Both the position numbers and the translations under genes were made by a program. The notes beneath the pieces were generated by a model. It was given only the letters and a program-made list of their open reading frames with translations. It did no database searches and was not told the DNA's origin. A stretch of 64,000 nucleotides of DNA, taken from positions 682,001 to 746,000 of the forward strand of contig NZ_CCDL010000001.1 in assembly GCF_000724085.1 (NCBI RefSeq). Direction: 5' to 3'. How positions within the stretch are numbered: the first letter of the stretch is position 1; the number at the start of each line of letters is the position of its first letter. The DNA comes from Oceanobacillus manasiensis (GTDB lineage Bacteria > Bacillota > Bacilli > Bacillales > Amphibacillaceae). This document shows positions 24,596 through 34,687 of the stretch, piece by piece.

Positions 24596-26263
24596 ATGGG
24601 CAAAGTTCGATATATAGTGGCAACAATAGTTAAATTAACCATTGTATTAGTATGTGTGCTCTTCATTTTGAACCCACTTACCGTCAGGGCTGATGACGAG
24701 AGACTTGATGTATTAGTTGTTCTGCCAACCAATAATGAACAAACAGAAACAGAGGTTCACCAGCATCTTCTTGATATGCTGGTAGGCCATTTCACTACAA
24801 ATGTTACCTTTAGAAACAGCGGAGAGGTACAATCGAAGGATGTTAAAGGCGTCTCACATGTCATTTATTATGGATATGTAAAAGAAGAACTACCAAATTC
24901 TTTTATTGAAATCATGGAAAATTATCAACAAGAAGTGTTAGTCATTGGCTATAATGTTGACCAGTTGTTAAAGGATTTTGAACTTAAAGAAGGGACAGAG
25001 AACTATACAAGTATTCTTTATAAACAAAAGGAATACGACGTAGTAAAGCAGGAACTCTTAATGATCGATGATAATAAAAACACAAACGTAATAGTAGAAG
25101 CGGTTACTGAACAAGGAAAAGTTCCGCTTTTCACCCAAAAGGGTAATAAATGGTATTACTCATCTACTAATTTATTTGCACCAAGCTCCAATATTTTTAC
25201 TGAAGTTCTACATGAAGTATTTGAAGAAGACCACAAGACTTCGAGACAAGCTTACCTTAGACTTGAGGACATACACCCTGGAATAAATGCAAAAGAATTA
25301 GAACGTGTCGCAGCGTTCTTAAAGAAGGAAAAAATCCCCTATATGGTTTCCATTAGCCCGGTATATATTAATTCGAAAACAGAAGAACTCTATAAGCTCT
25401 CTGATACCGAAGATGTAGTGAAAGTGTTAAATGATATGCAGGATGATGGCGCTAGCTTTGTACTTCATGGTTATTCGGATCAATACGGCGATTTGGAAAC
25501 TGGAAGTGGGTTCGAGTTTTGGGATAAAGAAGAAAACAAACCGCTCGATATACGTGAGAGAGGGACATACACTGATACTGTTCAATTCATTAAGCATGCA
25601 ACGCTGCGGGAAAAGCTAGAAGCTGGAATTCAAGAGCTTGTCGATTATGGGATCTACCCTATTGCTTTTGAAGCGCCACACTATGCAATGTCTCAACAAG
25701 GATACAAAACCATATCCGAGTATTTTTCTACCTATGTAGGTCAAGTGCAACTCACAGACAATGATTGGAGAATGATGACAGAATCTCCTGTTATGACGAA
25801 CCCTAGCTTTTTACATGGCATGACATTATTGCCGGAAACAATCCGTTATGTGCGTTATGATGAGCCGGAGTCCTTTAAAGAAATACAAAATAAAATAGAT
25901 GAGATGCTTATTGTCCGTGATGGCGTTATTGGCGGTTTTTATCATCCATTTATGGGGATGGAACAGCTCCAAAAACTCGTCTACGAAATGAAAGACATTC
26001 CTGGGATCACGTGGCTTGACGTTAAAGAAGGCGAACATTCTGTACACATGGAAGATTACACCATTCAAATGGTTGATCAAAAAGCTGAACTCATTCCAAC
26101 CAATAAGAAAACAGATGAGGAAACGTCAGGTGAATCTGGATTAAATCACTTTTTACGTCTTCTAAGTTCTCATTTTGGTTGGGTAGGTGTTGGACTAACG
26201 ATAACAGGACTAGTTGCTTTCCTATCCCTATATATGGCAAGGAGGCGTGTAAGAACAATGTAA
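24596..26263 (+). CDS. Membrane-anchored DUF2334 polysaccharide deacetylase-like protein (YdaL-like), copy 1
   Basis: The 555-residue protein has a signal peptide (cleavage near VRA-DD), a large extracellular part and a C-terminal anchor (about 525-550) with a basic tail. The DUF2334 domain (about 215-480) keeps YLRLED (Asp225), FEAPHY (His362) and GFYHPF (His450). The metal motif reads HGYSD at 291-295, where its neighbour has HGYTH, so one presumed metal ligand is changed from His to Asp. It may have altered activity. It opens a YdaL-YdaL-YdaM-YdaJ-like cluster; in B. subtilis the related genes serve a c-di-GMP-linked exopolysaccharide. Confidence 0.85.
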   Translation: MGKVRYIVATIVKLTIVLVCVLFILNPLTVRADDERLDVLVVLPTNNEQTETEVHQHLLDMLVGHFTTNVTFRNSGEVQSKDVKGVSHVIYYGYVKEELPNSFIEIMENYQQEVLVIGYNVDQLLKDFELKEGTENYTSILYKQKEYDVVKQELLMIDDNKNTNVIVEAVTEQGKVPLFTQKGNKWYYSSTNLFAPSSNIFTEVLHEVFEEDHKTSRQAYLRLEDIHPGINAKELERVAAFLKKEKIPYMVSISPVYINSKTEELYKLSDTEDVVKVLNDMQDDGASFVLHGYSDQYGDLETGSGFEFWDKEENKPLDIRERGTYTDTVQFIKHATLREKLEAGIQELVDYGIYPIAFEAPHYAMSQQGYKTISEYFSTYVGQVQLTDNDWRMMTESPVMTNPSFLHGMTLLPETIRYVRYDEPESFKEIQNKIDEMLIVRDGVIGGFYHPFMGMEQLQKLVYEMKDIPGITWLDVKEGEHSVHMEDYTIQMVDQKAELIPTNKKTDEETSGESGLNHFLRLLSSHFGWVGVGLTITGLVAFLSLYMARRRVRTM

Positions 26264-26317
26264 TTTTTTTTTGGGTGTGATGTTCTGTATTGAGAACAAA
26301 TGAAGGGAGGATAGGTA

Positions 26318-28042
26318 ATGCAAAAAAGAGTCTGCCTGCTTTTAATGGTAATCCTAACAAGTTATTGCTTATTAAATGAAAGCTCTGTGTATGCAAAAAA
26401 AGGAGTGGACAAGCCTAGCGTTTTAGTAGTCTACTCGTCAAGCAGTGAAGATATAGATGAACATCAACGCATGCTCGATATGCTCCTAGGCCATTTTACA
26501 GACGAGATCATATTTAAACATAGTCATAGCTTACAAGAGGCTGATCTAGTAGGGGTCACCCATGTATTTTATTTCGGACAGGTTAGGGAACGACTACCGG
26601 AATATACAACTAGGGTCTTACAGAAGTTTAATGGGGTATTTACCGTGATCGGACACAATGCAGCCCAGTTTAAGAGAATGTCCTTTGTTAAACAGGCTGG
26701 AAAGGGCGTTTATTCCAAGGTTACATGGTCAGACGGTGATGAGGACAAAACGTTGCGCGTTAGACGACAAAGCTTACTTCAAGTTGAGGAGCCTGAGGAG
26801 ACTTCTGTATTGGTAAAAGCTTCACATGGAGAAGAGCATCAATATCCGCTTCTTATAAAAAAGGAACAAAATTATTATTTGGCAGTACCCTCTTTGGAGG
26901 AACCTGTTTCCCTTATACTTGCTGATACATTGCATGACATATTTCAAACGAATGGTCCATATGAAACAACTGGATATTTGAGACTCGAGGATGTCCACCC
27001 ATTGGCCGACCCCAAGAAGTTACGGGAGATTGCAGATATTCTCATGGAACGAAATATACCTTATATGATCGCTGTTATACCAGTGTATACAAATGAGGAT
27101 ACGAAAGAGCAGCATTTTCTATCAGATTATCCGGAAGTACTAGAGGCATTAAGCTACATGCAAGATAACGGGGGAAGTATCGTCATGCATGGCTATACTC
27201 ACCAATTCCGTGATGATGAAACTGGAGAAGGATTTGAATTCTGGGATGTAGAAAACAATATGCCAATCTATCATGGGCCAACAGATGAGGTGGTTAAGAA
27301 AACGAAAGCAGATTTTCCAGATGCTAAAGCATACAACGACTATAGGGAAGATCAAAAAGCGTTTGAAAAGGATTATATAGATGAAAAGCTAACAAGAGGC
27401 ATACAGGAGCTTGCTAACTATGGGTTGTACCCTTTAGCTTTTGAGGCACCGCATTACACGATGTCACAGAACGGTTATGCGGTGACATCGGACTATTTTT
27501 CTACTTATGTGGGGCAGGTCCAATTAAGTGATGAAGACTGGGAGACGATGAGTGGTGTGCCATACGTTACCAAGCCAACTTTTTTTAAAGGGATGGAACT
27601 TCTGCCAGAAACAATTGGCTATGTTGACCCGGACGATCCCAATGCAATTGAAAAGATGATAAAGCGGGCCAAGGAGCATTTACTAGTTCGAGATGGCATG
27701 GTAGCAGGGTTTTATCATCCCTTTCTAGGGACGGAAAAGCTAATGGAATTGCTGGATGAATTAGAGAAACTACCACCTATTGAATGGATTGATTTAAAAG
27801 AAAGAGAGAATGTTATCCAGGCGGAAAATGTTGAGATCGCATCTGAAAAGGGTGAAGTTTTAGCTGCAATTGATAAAAGGGGTCTGGTTTCTACCTCCTG
27901 GGATTTCCCTTTGTATCATGTGAAAACGTTCGTCACGAAATCAATCTGGGGAATAGTTGGCGCTGGAAGCCTGGCAATTTGCTTGTTTTTGTTCTATGCG
28001 CTAAGAACTACTCTTCGTTATAGGAGGGGTCGAATTGGCTGA
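26318..28042 (+). CDS. ydaL: Membrane-anchored DUF2334 polysaccharide deacetylase-like protein (YdaL-like), copy 2
   Basis: This 574-residue paralogue of the preceding protein is collinear with it through residue 295. It has a signal peptide (ends near VYA-KK) and a C-terminal membrane anchor with an arginine-rich tail. It retains Asp225 (LEDVHP), the full HGYTH motif at 291-295, FEAPHY (His379) and GFYHPF. These fit a metal-dependent deacetylase of the CE4-like fold acting on polysaccharide outside the membrane. Its end overlaps the glycosyltransferase start by eight bases, implying translational coupling. The substrate is inferred, not shown. Confidence 0.88.
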   Translation: MQKRVCLLLMVILTSYCLLNESSVYAKKGVDKPSVLVVYSSSSEDIDEHQRMLDMLLGHFTDEIIFKHSHSLQEADLVGVTHVFYFGQVRERLPEYTTRVLQKFNGVFTVIGHNAAQFKRMSFVKQAGKGVYSKVTWSDGDEDKTLRVRRQSLLQVEEPEETSVLVKASHGEEHQYPLLIKKEQNYYLAVPSLEEPVSLILADTLHDIFQTNGPYETTGYLRLEDVHPLADPKKLREIADILMERNIPYMIAVIPVYTNEDTKEQHFLSDYPEVLEALSYMQDNGGSIVMHGYTHQFRDDETGEGFEFWDVENNMPIYHGPTDEVVKKTKADFPDAKAYNDYREDQKAFEKDYIDEKLTRGIQELANYGLYPLAFEAPHYTMSQNGYAVTSDYFSTYVGQVQLSDEDWETMSGVPYVTKPTFFKGMELLPETIGYVDPDDPNAIEKMIKRAKEHLLVRDGMVAGFYHPFLGTEKLMELLDELEKLPPIEWIDLKERENVIQAENVEIASEKGEVLAAIDKRGLVSTSWDFPLYHVKTFVTKSIWGIVGAGSLAICLFLFYALRTTLRYRRGRIG

Positions 28043-29315
28043 TTTATTCATGTATATATCTTTGTTCCTCATTTGGTTAATGCTTTTTTATCATATGTTT
28101 TTAATGCAGGGAGGGTATTTGCATTTCCTCCATTATAAAAAGTCCGAAAAGGAATGGCAGCAAAATAAGATCCCCTTTCCAAAGGTGAGTGTTTTAATCC
28201 CTGCCCATAATGAAGAAGTGGTGATTGGCAAGACACTTGATGCGATGTGTCAGCTGCAGTACCCGACAAACCTGTTAGAGATTATCGTTATTAATGACAA
28301 TTCAAATGACCGAACAGGAGAGATTGTTGAGTCATATGCTAAACGCTTTCCGTATATATCCGTGATTCATACGAAACCTCCATATGGCGGTAAAGGGAAG
28401 TCCGGGGCATTAAATATTGGCTTCGGTCAATCAACAGGAGAAGTGATCTGTGTTTACGATGCTGATAACACTCCTGAACCTGATGCTATATATTGGCTGG
28501 TAATGGGACTGCAAAATGATCCGAAGGCGGGTGCAATCGTTGGTAAATTTCGTGTGATTAATGCGAATAAAAACCTGCTAACGCGATTAATTAATGTAGA
28601 GACGATAACCTTTCAATGGCTTGCCCAGGCTGGGAGATGGTTTTGGTTTAAAATGTCAACAATTCCAGGTACAAATTTTGCTATTCGTAGGTCCATTTTA
28701 GAAGAGCTTGGCGGCTGGGACCAAAAAGCTTTATCGGAGGACACGGAACTTAGTTTCCGAGTTTACAATTTAGGCTATTATATTAGATTTTTCCCCTCTG
28801 CTATTACGTGGGAGCAAGAACCTGAAAATTTAAAGGTATGGTGGAGGCAACGCACTCGCTGGGCGAGGGGAAATATCTATGTTATTGGGAAGTTTCTATT
28901 TCAATTCTTCAAGTTGAAAAATAAAAAGGTGGGTGTTGATCTCCTTTATTTCTTATTTACTTACCTTCTCTTCTTTGGTGGTGTCCTGCTATCCCATGCT
29001 ATTTTTATCGTGAACTTATTTGTCGATTTAAAACTTTCTATTGGAATCGTCTCCTACGCCCTTCTAATTATGGGCTTTCTTCTATTTGTCACAGAGGAAC
29101 TGCTTGCGCTCAGTATGGAAAAGAGGCAGTTGACCCTTAAAAATTTTTTAGTCGTCGTGTTTATGTATTTTACTTACTCTCAAATGTGGATATGTCTCGT
29201 AGTGTATGCTTCCTTCCTAGAATTAAAACGAATCCTGTTCAAGCAAGAGGTCACCTGGTATAAAACAAAACGATTCCAACAAGAAGATTTAATAAGGAAG
29301 GATCGATCTGCATAG
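28035..29315 (+). CDS. ydaM: Family 2 glycosyltransferase, polysaccharide synthase (YdaM-like)
   Basis: The 426-residue processive synthase has an N-terminal membrane helix, then a GT-A domain. Motifs are VSVLIPAHNEE, VINDNSND, DAD in VYDADN, SEDTE (general base) and QRTRW (acceptor/product motif). Three to four C-terminal helices form the export channel. This is the architecture of IcaA/PgaC/BcsA-like synthases. The start is TTG at 28035 with TAGGAGGGG upstream, overlapping the deacetylase gene. No separate c-di-GMP-binding PilZ domain is seen, and no YdaK or YdaN partner is encoded here. Confidence 0.9.
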   Translation: MADLFMYISLFLIWLMLFYHMFLMQGGYLHFLHYKKSEKEWQQNKIPFPKVSVLIPAHNEEVVIGKTLDAMCQLQYPTNLLEIIVINDNSNDRTGEIVESYAKRFPYISVIHTKPPYGGKGKSGALNIGFGQSTGEVICVYDADNTPEPDAIYWLVMGLQNDPKAGAIVGKFRVINANKNLLTRLINVETITFQWLAQAGRWFWFKMSTIPGTNFAIRRSILEELGGWDQKALSEDTELSFRVYNLGYYIRFFPSAITWEQEPENLKVWWRQRTRWARGNIYVIGKFLFQFFKLKNKKVGVDLLYFLFTYLLFFGGVLLSHAIFIVNLFVDLKLSIGIVSYALLIMGFLLFVTEELLALSMEKRQLTLKNFLVVVFMYFTYSQMWICLVVYASFLELKRILFKQEVTWYKTKRFQQEDLIRKDRSA

Positions 29316-29349
29316 TATTTGGTAAGTCAAAACTAGGAGAAGATATGAG

Positions 29350-30456
29350 GTGAAACCATTGCTAATCCAAATCTTTATTGCCATGATTATCGTTCTTATC
29401 GTTATAAATGTACTGATTAATCTTAAAAGCGAAAAACATAAAGAGCACAGCGAAATAACGGAGCAGTTTATCGTCAAATGGTTAAAGAATGAAAATGGTA
29501 CGTTGGCAACATATATTAAACCAGATAAGCGTCTTGACGAAGATCTTGTTTCAGGTAGAGAGGCTCTTTCGGAATCTCTTGGGTTATGGATGCGCTATGC
29601 TATTGAGAAAGAGGATAAAAAGATGTTTGATCATGCATATATACAGCTGATTAATCGTTTTTTGAAGCAGGATGGTATGGTTTATTGGAAGCTTACAGAG
29701 AAAGGGAAGAGTGATGTGTCTACAAATGCGTTGGTAGACGATCTACGCATTGTTTCAGCTTTATTGGATGCCGACGAGATGTGGCCGAAGAACAGCTATC
29801 CATACAATAAAACGGCAAAGCAAATTGCCGGATTTTTAAGTACCTATAACAAAAGTGGAGATGTGCTGACAGATTTTTATGATAAAGGTATGCGGTATAA
29901 TAGTGATTATCTTACCTTATCATATGTCGATACTTTGGCATTGAGGAAATTAAAGGAAAGTGGTCTCATACCAATTAAAATCTATGAAACCACCATGGAA
30001 GTACTATTGCAAGCACCTGTAATACATGGCTTTTTTCCAAAATCCTATCATGTTTCAAGTGAGCAGTATATTTATGAAAAGGAAGTGCACATGATTGACC
30101 AGGCCCTGACAGCATACCAGCTATCGTTGGAGGAAGTTAATTCTAGCGTGTTCTTAGAATTTATTGAGAATGAGCTTTCAGAGAATGGAAAAATTTTTGG
30201 TAAATATAATCGGGAGACAAAGGTTCCGACAGTCAATTACGAATCCCCTGCTGTATACAGTCTCCTTATTCTCTATTGCTTAGAGGTAGGGGAAAAGAAG
30301 GTAGCAGATGAGCTATATAATCGTATGGTTGAGTTTCGTAATATGGAAGTAAGAGATCCATACTATGGTGGCTATTCGGTTTACAAACAAAACACACATA
30401 TTTTTGATAATCTTCTACCATTACTAGCAGAATTGAATGTATCTAGTTCAAATTAA
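29350..30456 (+). CDS. ydaJ: GH8-like glycoside hydrolase (YdaJ-like), membrane-anchored
   Basis: The 368-residue protein has an N-terminal membrane helix (about 5-25). An alpha/alpha-barrel domain with family-8 landmarks follows: ALSESLGLWMRYAI holds the presumed acid Glu and STNALVDDLRIVSALL the presumed base region. A polysaccharide hydrolase beside the synthase matches the role of BcsZ or YdaJ in trimming the nascent chain. The start is GTG 29350 with GGAGAAG upstream; a TTG three codons later is possible. It closes the cluster, after which an 86-base gap precedes a chemoreceptor. Confidence 0.82.
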   Translation: MKPLLIQIFIAMIIVLIVINVLINLKSEKHKEHSEITEQFIVKWLKNENGTLATYIKPDKRLDEDLVSGREALSESLGLWMRYAIEKEDKKMFDHAYIQLINRFLKQDGMVYWKLTEKGKSDVSTNALVDDLRIVSALLDADEMWPKNSYPYNKTAKQIAGFLSTYNKSGDVLTDFYDKGMRYNSDYLTLSYVDTLALRKLKESGLIPIKIYETTMEVLLQAPVIHGFFPKSYHVSSEQYIYEKEVHMIDQALTAYQLSLEEVNSSVFLEFIENELSENGKIFGKYNRETKVPTVNYESPAVYSLLILYCLEVGEKKVADELYNRMVEFRNMEVRDPYYGGYSVYKQNTHIFDNLLPLLAELNVSSSN

Positions 30457-30542
30457 CTATTCTTTATATATAATTTACATTAGCTTAATACCCGCTTGAT
30501 ATACTTTTTACAATAGAGTATTGGGGGGGGCGGGGAGCACCA

Positions 30543-32249
30543 TTGAGTAAAATAAAGCATACTATCTATTCGAAAATTAGGCAAGCTATGACAAAACTAA
30601 GTCTACGTGGCAGACTGCTCATCCTTTTTATAGCTATTTTCATTATTTCGATTACGGTTGTAGGGACCGTTTCTTACGTGAAAGCGAAAGATATGACAAC
30701 GAAATCGATTGAGAACCGCTTATTAAGGGAAGCGGAGCTAATGGGATATATCGCGGATAATTTGAAGTTTCTGTATGTAAGTGATGAAGCATATTTCCAA
30801 CAACAACTAGTGGCCAATATTAGAACACAACAAGAAAAGCTTTCTAATGAAGGAATTCAATCTGACTATTTTTACATAACTGATGGGGAATCGTCGCATT
30901 TTGAAACAGGGAATCAAGGGTTAGATGCTATCCCGGAACAGGTGATTTCTAAAATTACGGGGCGAAAAAATGGTATTTTAAATGGAGAAGTGAATGGGGA
31001 AAGTTATACGTTTACGTTCCAGGAGATGGATGAGATTGATGGCACATACGTTATTGTAGTCCCAGTGTCCTCCTATATGGACCCTGTACAAGAAATGGCT
31101 TATTCTACACTTCTTGTCATAGCAATAAGTGTAATTATTAGTATTCTGTTGATTGTACTTTTCGTTAGCAGTCTAACTAAACCATTAATGGTCTTTAGAA
31201 AAGCAATGAAAGAGGTAAGGGAAGGGGATTTAAAGCAGCAGGTGGTGCTACATACCACGCTTCCAGAATTTATTTCACTTAAAAAAAGCTATGATGCCAT
31301 GTTGGAACAAATGGTTCAGTTACTACGAGATATTAGGAAAACAACGTTACAGCTACAAGATCACGGGAAGGAACTACAGGCCTCCTCAGAGGGTACGCTT
31401 GTTTCTAATCAAGAGTTAAATCAAGCAATACAAGTTGTGAAGGAAGGGGCAGAGCAAACTGCTGGAAGTTCGGAGGTCAGCGCTGAAAACTTCAGGGAGA
31501 TGAAGCAGCAAATGGAAAAAATGCTAGTCAATATGGACTCTGTCTTTTCCAGTTCTGATGACATGCATGATTCCGCAGAGGCAGGAAACCAGTCGATGAC
31601 CCAGCTTATTCAAACCGTACAAACTTTCGAGAAAGACTTTACTCAATTGACGGAAACAGTAAGACAATTACAATCCGATGCGAGATCAATTGGTGATTTA
31701 GTTGGCTTAATTCAAGGGATAACAGAGCAGACAAAATTATTGTCCCTAAATGCTTCCATTGAAGCTGCACGGGCAGGCGATGCAGGGAGGGGATTTGCGG
31801 TTGTGGCAGAGGAAGTCGGAAAGCTGGCAGAACAATCCTCCCATGCAGCTTCGAAGATTACCAATTCAATTTTTAACATGGAAAGTATAACCAATCATGC
31901 TTCAGACGAGTTTGAACAAATGCTACAAAAAACGCATCGTACATTGGAAATGTCAAACGGATCCCAAGCATCTCTTGATAAGTTGCTGAATGAAGTACAT
32001 GACGTCGGCAGTAAATTGCGGGGAATGCAGGTTGAATTAAGTGGACTCAAACAACAATTACCATCAATGGAGCAAATTGCTGCCGAATTTTCTTCTGTTT
32101 CTCAGGAAACACTGGCCAGTGCAGAGCAGATGTTGGGGAGTAGTGAGCTACAGTTGGAATCGGTTAAAGCTACCCATAAAATAGGATTAAAGCTGTCAAC
32201 TACCTCTGAATCACTATCAGCCAAAACACAGCGGTTTAAAATAGGATAG
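30543..32249 (+). CDS. Methyl-accepting chemotaxis protein
   Basis: The 568-residue transmembrane receptor has a first helix at about 25-47 and an extracellular sensing domain (about 50-180) resembling a single Cache-type fold. A second helix (about 188-210), a HAMP domain and a cytoplasmic signalling coiled coil follow. The CheA/CheW contact tip is [20 protein letters not shown], then [18 protein letters not shown]. The ligand is unknown. The start is TTG preceded by an unusual G-run (GGGGGGGG CGGGGAG). No terminator separates it from the polysaccharide genes, so a link to surface behaviour is possible. Confidence 0.92.
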   Translation: MSKIKHTIYSKIRQAMTKLSLRGRLLILFIAIFIISITVVGTVSYVKAKDMTTKSIENRLLREAELMGYIADNLKFLYVSDEAYFQQQLVANIRTQQEKLSNEGIQSDYFYITDGESSHFETGNQGLDAIPEQVISKITGRKNGILNGEVNGESYTFTFQEMDEIDGTYVIVVPVSSYMDPVQEMAYSTLLVIAISVIISILLIVLFVSSLTKPLMVFRKAMKEVREGDLKQQVVLHTTLPEFISLKKSYDAMLEQMVQLLRDIRKTTLQLQDHGKELQASSEGTLVSNQELNQAIQVVKEGAEQTAGSSEVSAENFREMKQQMEKMLVNMDSVFSSSDDMHDSAEAGNQSMTQLIQTVQTFEKDFTQLTETVRQLQSDARSIGDLVGLIQGITEQTKLLSLNASIEAARAGDAGRGFAVVAEEVGKLAEQSSHAASKITNSIFNMESITNHASDEFEQMLQKTHRTLEMSNGSQASLDKLLNEVHDVGSKLRGMQVELSGLKQQLPSMEQIAAEFSSVSQETLASAEQMLGSSELQLESVKATHKIGLKLSTTSESLSAKTQRFKIG

Positions 32250-32261
32250 CTATAAACAAGA

Positions 32262-32650
32262 AACTGGGACAAAAGTTCTCTTAACACTTGAAAACCCGAA
32301 CTATCATGCAACACCTTGAATAAAGGTTTGCCTAGTTCGGGTTTTCTTATTTAGCGTAGGCAGAACGCGGAGACTCCTTGAAAATGCTATAACATTTTCT
32401 GCGTGCGATGCGTCGCTGACGTAGTCTTTCTTGTCCAACGGGAACAGCACGAGTCCGAAGACCCCACAAGAAGCGAAGGAACAAAGGCTAAGATCGCCAC
32501 GTCCTGTGGCAACGCCTTCGTGACCAACATCCTGTTGGCCCGAGGCTGAGGCCGTGCCCGTGGAAAGCGAAGTGTTCTGTCGAAGCGACGCTAAAAAGTA
32601 TTATCCGTATTTAATCCTTAATAATTTAATTATGTCCTAGCCTCTTTTTC
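32262..32650 (+). repeat. Dispersed intergenic repeat, copy B (longest)
   Basis: This copy has imperfect terminal inverted repeats (AAGAAACTGGGACAAAA at the left; the right end read in reverse is AAGAGGCTAGGACATAA). A perfect 12-bp stem (GAAAACCCGAAC with GTTCGGGTTTTC, 32290-32346) could terminate the chemoreceptor transcript. Then comes the conserved core shared with copies A and C, ending GTGCCCGTGGAAAGCGAAG. It has an extra insert with small hairpins such as CCAACATCCTGTTGG near 32526. No coding potential is apparent. Confidence 0.7.
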
Positions 32651-32653
32651 CAT

Positions 32654-32836
32654 CTATTTCTTTGGTTGTGTAGCTTCCTGTTCATCATCTTCTAAAAGTT
32701 CATTTGTTGACCGTTTAAATTCGGACAGTGTTTTTCCGAAAGCCGCACCGATCTCTGGAAGTTTTTTCGGACCAAAAATGATAAGGGTGATAACCAGAAT
32801 TATAATCAATCCAGGTATTCCTATATTGGATAACAT
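32654..32836 (-). CDS. tatA: Twin-arginine translocase subunit TatA
   Basis: The 60-residue protein has one N-terminal membrane helix ([17 protein letters not shown]), the FGPKKLPE hinge and an amphipathic helix ([19 protein letters not shown]) with a charged tail. TatA multimers form the passage for folded proteins. It is the last gene of an operon whose first product carries a Tat signal, suggesting a dedicated unit. No tatC is encoded in the window, so a TatC from elsewhere is needed. Confidence 0.95.
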   Translation of the reverse strand: MLSNIGIPGLIIILVITLIIFGPKKLPEIGAAFGKTLSEFKRSTNELLEDDEQEATQPKK

Positions 32837-32876
32837 TGTTCTCCCTACCTTCTTATATTGGCATAAACAAACAGAT

Positions 32877-34592
32877 CTAGACTAATAATCCACCGTTCTT
32901 ATGATATTTAACAATCCCCTCTGCAGCCCGGTAAGCTAGCGCACCAACAGTATCAGTTGGGTTGTATCCGCTGTTATGCGGGAAAGAGGAAGCTCCTACT
33001 ACAAAAAGATTGTCCATATCCCACATCTGTGAGTAATTATTAATTGCAGAGGTCTCTGGATCCTCTCCCATAATTACCCCACCTGTATTATGAGTGGATT
33101 GGTAGGTCGTAATATTGTACGGGCCAAGCTCTTCCATTGTATCAATTTTATCTGCACCCATTTCTTTTAATATTCCTTCTGCCTTTTTAGCAGTGAATTT
33201 TGCAAGATTACGATCTTGGTCTTTAAAGTCATAGGTCATTCGGATTAAAGGATCTCCAAAAGTATCTTTATATACAGGATCGAGATCCAAATAATGCTGT
33301 TTATACGGCATACTGGCGCCCATTGCACTAACGGATAAGGTCTTGTTAATGTATCTTAAGGAGTTTTCTTTAAATTTCTTACCCCATGTCGGTGATTCCT
33401 TTGGAATAGGGTTATTTTGGATCGGTCGCTGTCCGGTTTGGGTTAAGGATAAGTAACCACCATGAATGAAATCAACGTCAGAGTGGTCAAAGTTGTCTCC
33501 GTTAAAATCGTCTATCACCATTCCTAACGCTCCTGCACCTGCAAAATTGTTAAACTTCTCGTCTTCAAAATAGCCAACTGCAGAACCTTTAACCACCTGA
33601 TAGGCATAATTTTTCCCTATCACGCCTTTTCCTGTAGAAGAATCATAAGGTCTGCCAATTTTAGAATTAAGCAATAGTTTCACATTATTAAACACATAGC
33701 TCGTGACAACAACAGTATCTGCCGGTTGTTCTATCTCTTCACCTGTTGTAACATCCGTGTAGCGAACCCCTGTCGCCTTGCCATCCTTATGTAGGATTCT
33801 TCTAACCCACGAATGTGTACGTAAATCAAATTTTCCTGTCTGTTTTGCCACAGGGATTACAGTTACGACAGGGTCAGCCTTTGCACCATATTCACAACCG
33901 AAACGTTCACAAAAAGCACAGTACTGGCATGCTGCCCGAGATATACCATCCGGGTTTTCATAAGGCTCAGAAAGGTTAGCAGATGGCATCGTGTATGGAT
34001 GGTAGTTTAACTTCTCTGTGGCTTCTTTAAACATTCTCATCTGTGGAGAATGCTTCATTGGAGCTGTTGGATACTTAGCTGAACGTTTGCCGCCAAGCGG
34101 ATTTTCCTCTCCAGAGATGCCTGCCATTTTTTCAAATTTATCAAAGTAAGGCTCTAATTCATCATACGTAATTCCCCAGTCTTGAATGGTCATATCAGCA
34201 GGGATTTTATTTTTTCCGTAGCGCTCAATGGTTTTGCTGCGTATTTCAAAATCATATGGAAGAAAACGAAATGTTTGGCCATTCCAGTGAACACCGGCTC
34301 CACCTAGTCCGTCACCTAATAAGAAAGAACCGTATTGCCTCATTGGGAGGGCTCGCATCTTTTCATTCCCCCTAAATGTAAGCGTGTCTTTGGATAAATC
34401 CTGCATTAACTCATAACGGAGAGCGTAACGGAGCTCATCATGGACCATATAGTAGTCCTCAGTAGCACGCTCCTGGCCTTTCTCTAGGCCAACTACGTTT
34501 AATCCCTGCTTGGTTAGCTCTGAAGCGATGATGCCGCCAGCCCAACCAACTCCAACAATTACGACATCTGTTTTTGGTAGTTTTTTTACCAT
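32877..34592 (-). CDS. GMC-type FAD dehydrogenase, large subunit (gluconate 2-dehydrogenase-like)
   Basis: The 571-residue flavoprotein has an N-terminal FAD motif ([16 protein letters not shown]) and the C-terminal GMC signature (ending [18 protein letters not shown], with the catalytic His region HNTGG and SFPHN). A cysteine cluster at C222, C225, C228 and C233 may hold an iron-sulfur centre like that of FAD-glucose dehydrogenase. It has no signal peptide, so export as a folded complex with the Tat-signal small subunit is likely. The substrate (sugar acid or polyol) cannot be told. Confidence 0.88.
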   Translation of the reverse strand: MVKKLPKTDVVIVGVGWAGGIIASELTKQGLNVVGLEKGQERATEDYYMVHDELRYALRYELMQDLSKDTLTFRGNEKMRALPMRQYGSFLLGDGLGGAGVHWNGQTFRFLPYDFEIRSKTIERYGKNKIPADMTIQDWGITYDELEPYFDKFEKMAGISGEENPLGGKRSAKYPTAPMKHSPQMRMFKEATEKLNYHPYTMPSANLSEPYENPDGISRAACQYCAFCERFGCEYGAKADPVVTVIPVAKQTGKFDLRTHSWVRRILHKDGKATGVRYTDVTTGEEIEQPADTVVVTSYVFNNVKLLLNSKIGRPYDSSTGKGVIGKNYAYQVVKGSAVGYFEDEKFNNFAGAGALGMVIDDFNGDNFDHSDVDFIHGGYLSLTQTGQRPIQNNPIPKESPTWGKKFKENSLRYINKTLSVSAMGASMPYKQHYLDLDPVYKDTFGDPLIRMTYDFKDQDRNLAKFTAKKAEGILKEMGADKIDTMEELGPYNITTYQSTHNTGGVIMGEDPETSAINNYSQMWDMDNLFVVGASSFPHNSGYNPTDTVGALAYRAAEGIVKYHKNGGLLV

Positions 34593-34687
34593 GTTCTAAC
34601 ATACTTCCTTTCTTGTTCATAGATTTCTACATTTTGAGCATGATGCACAGGATTGCATTGCATGTAATACATAAACAGAAATTTTCA

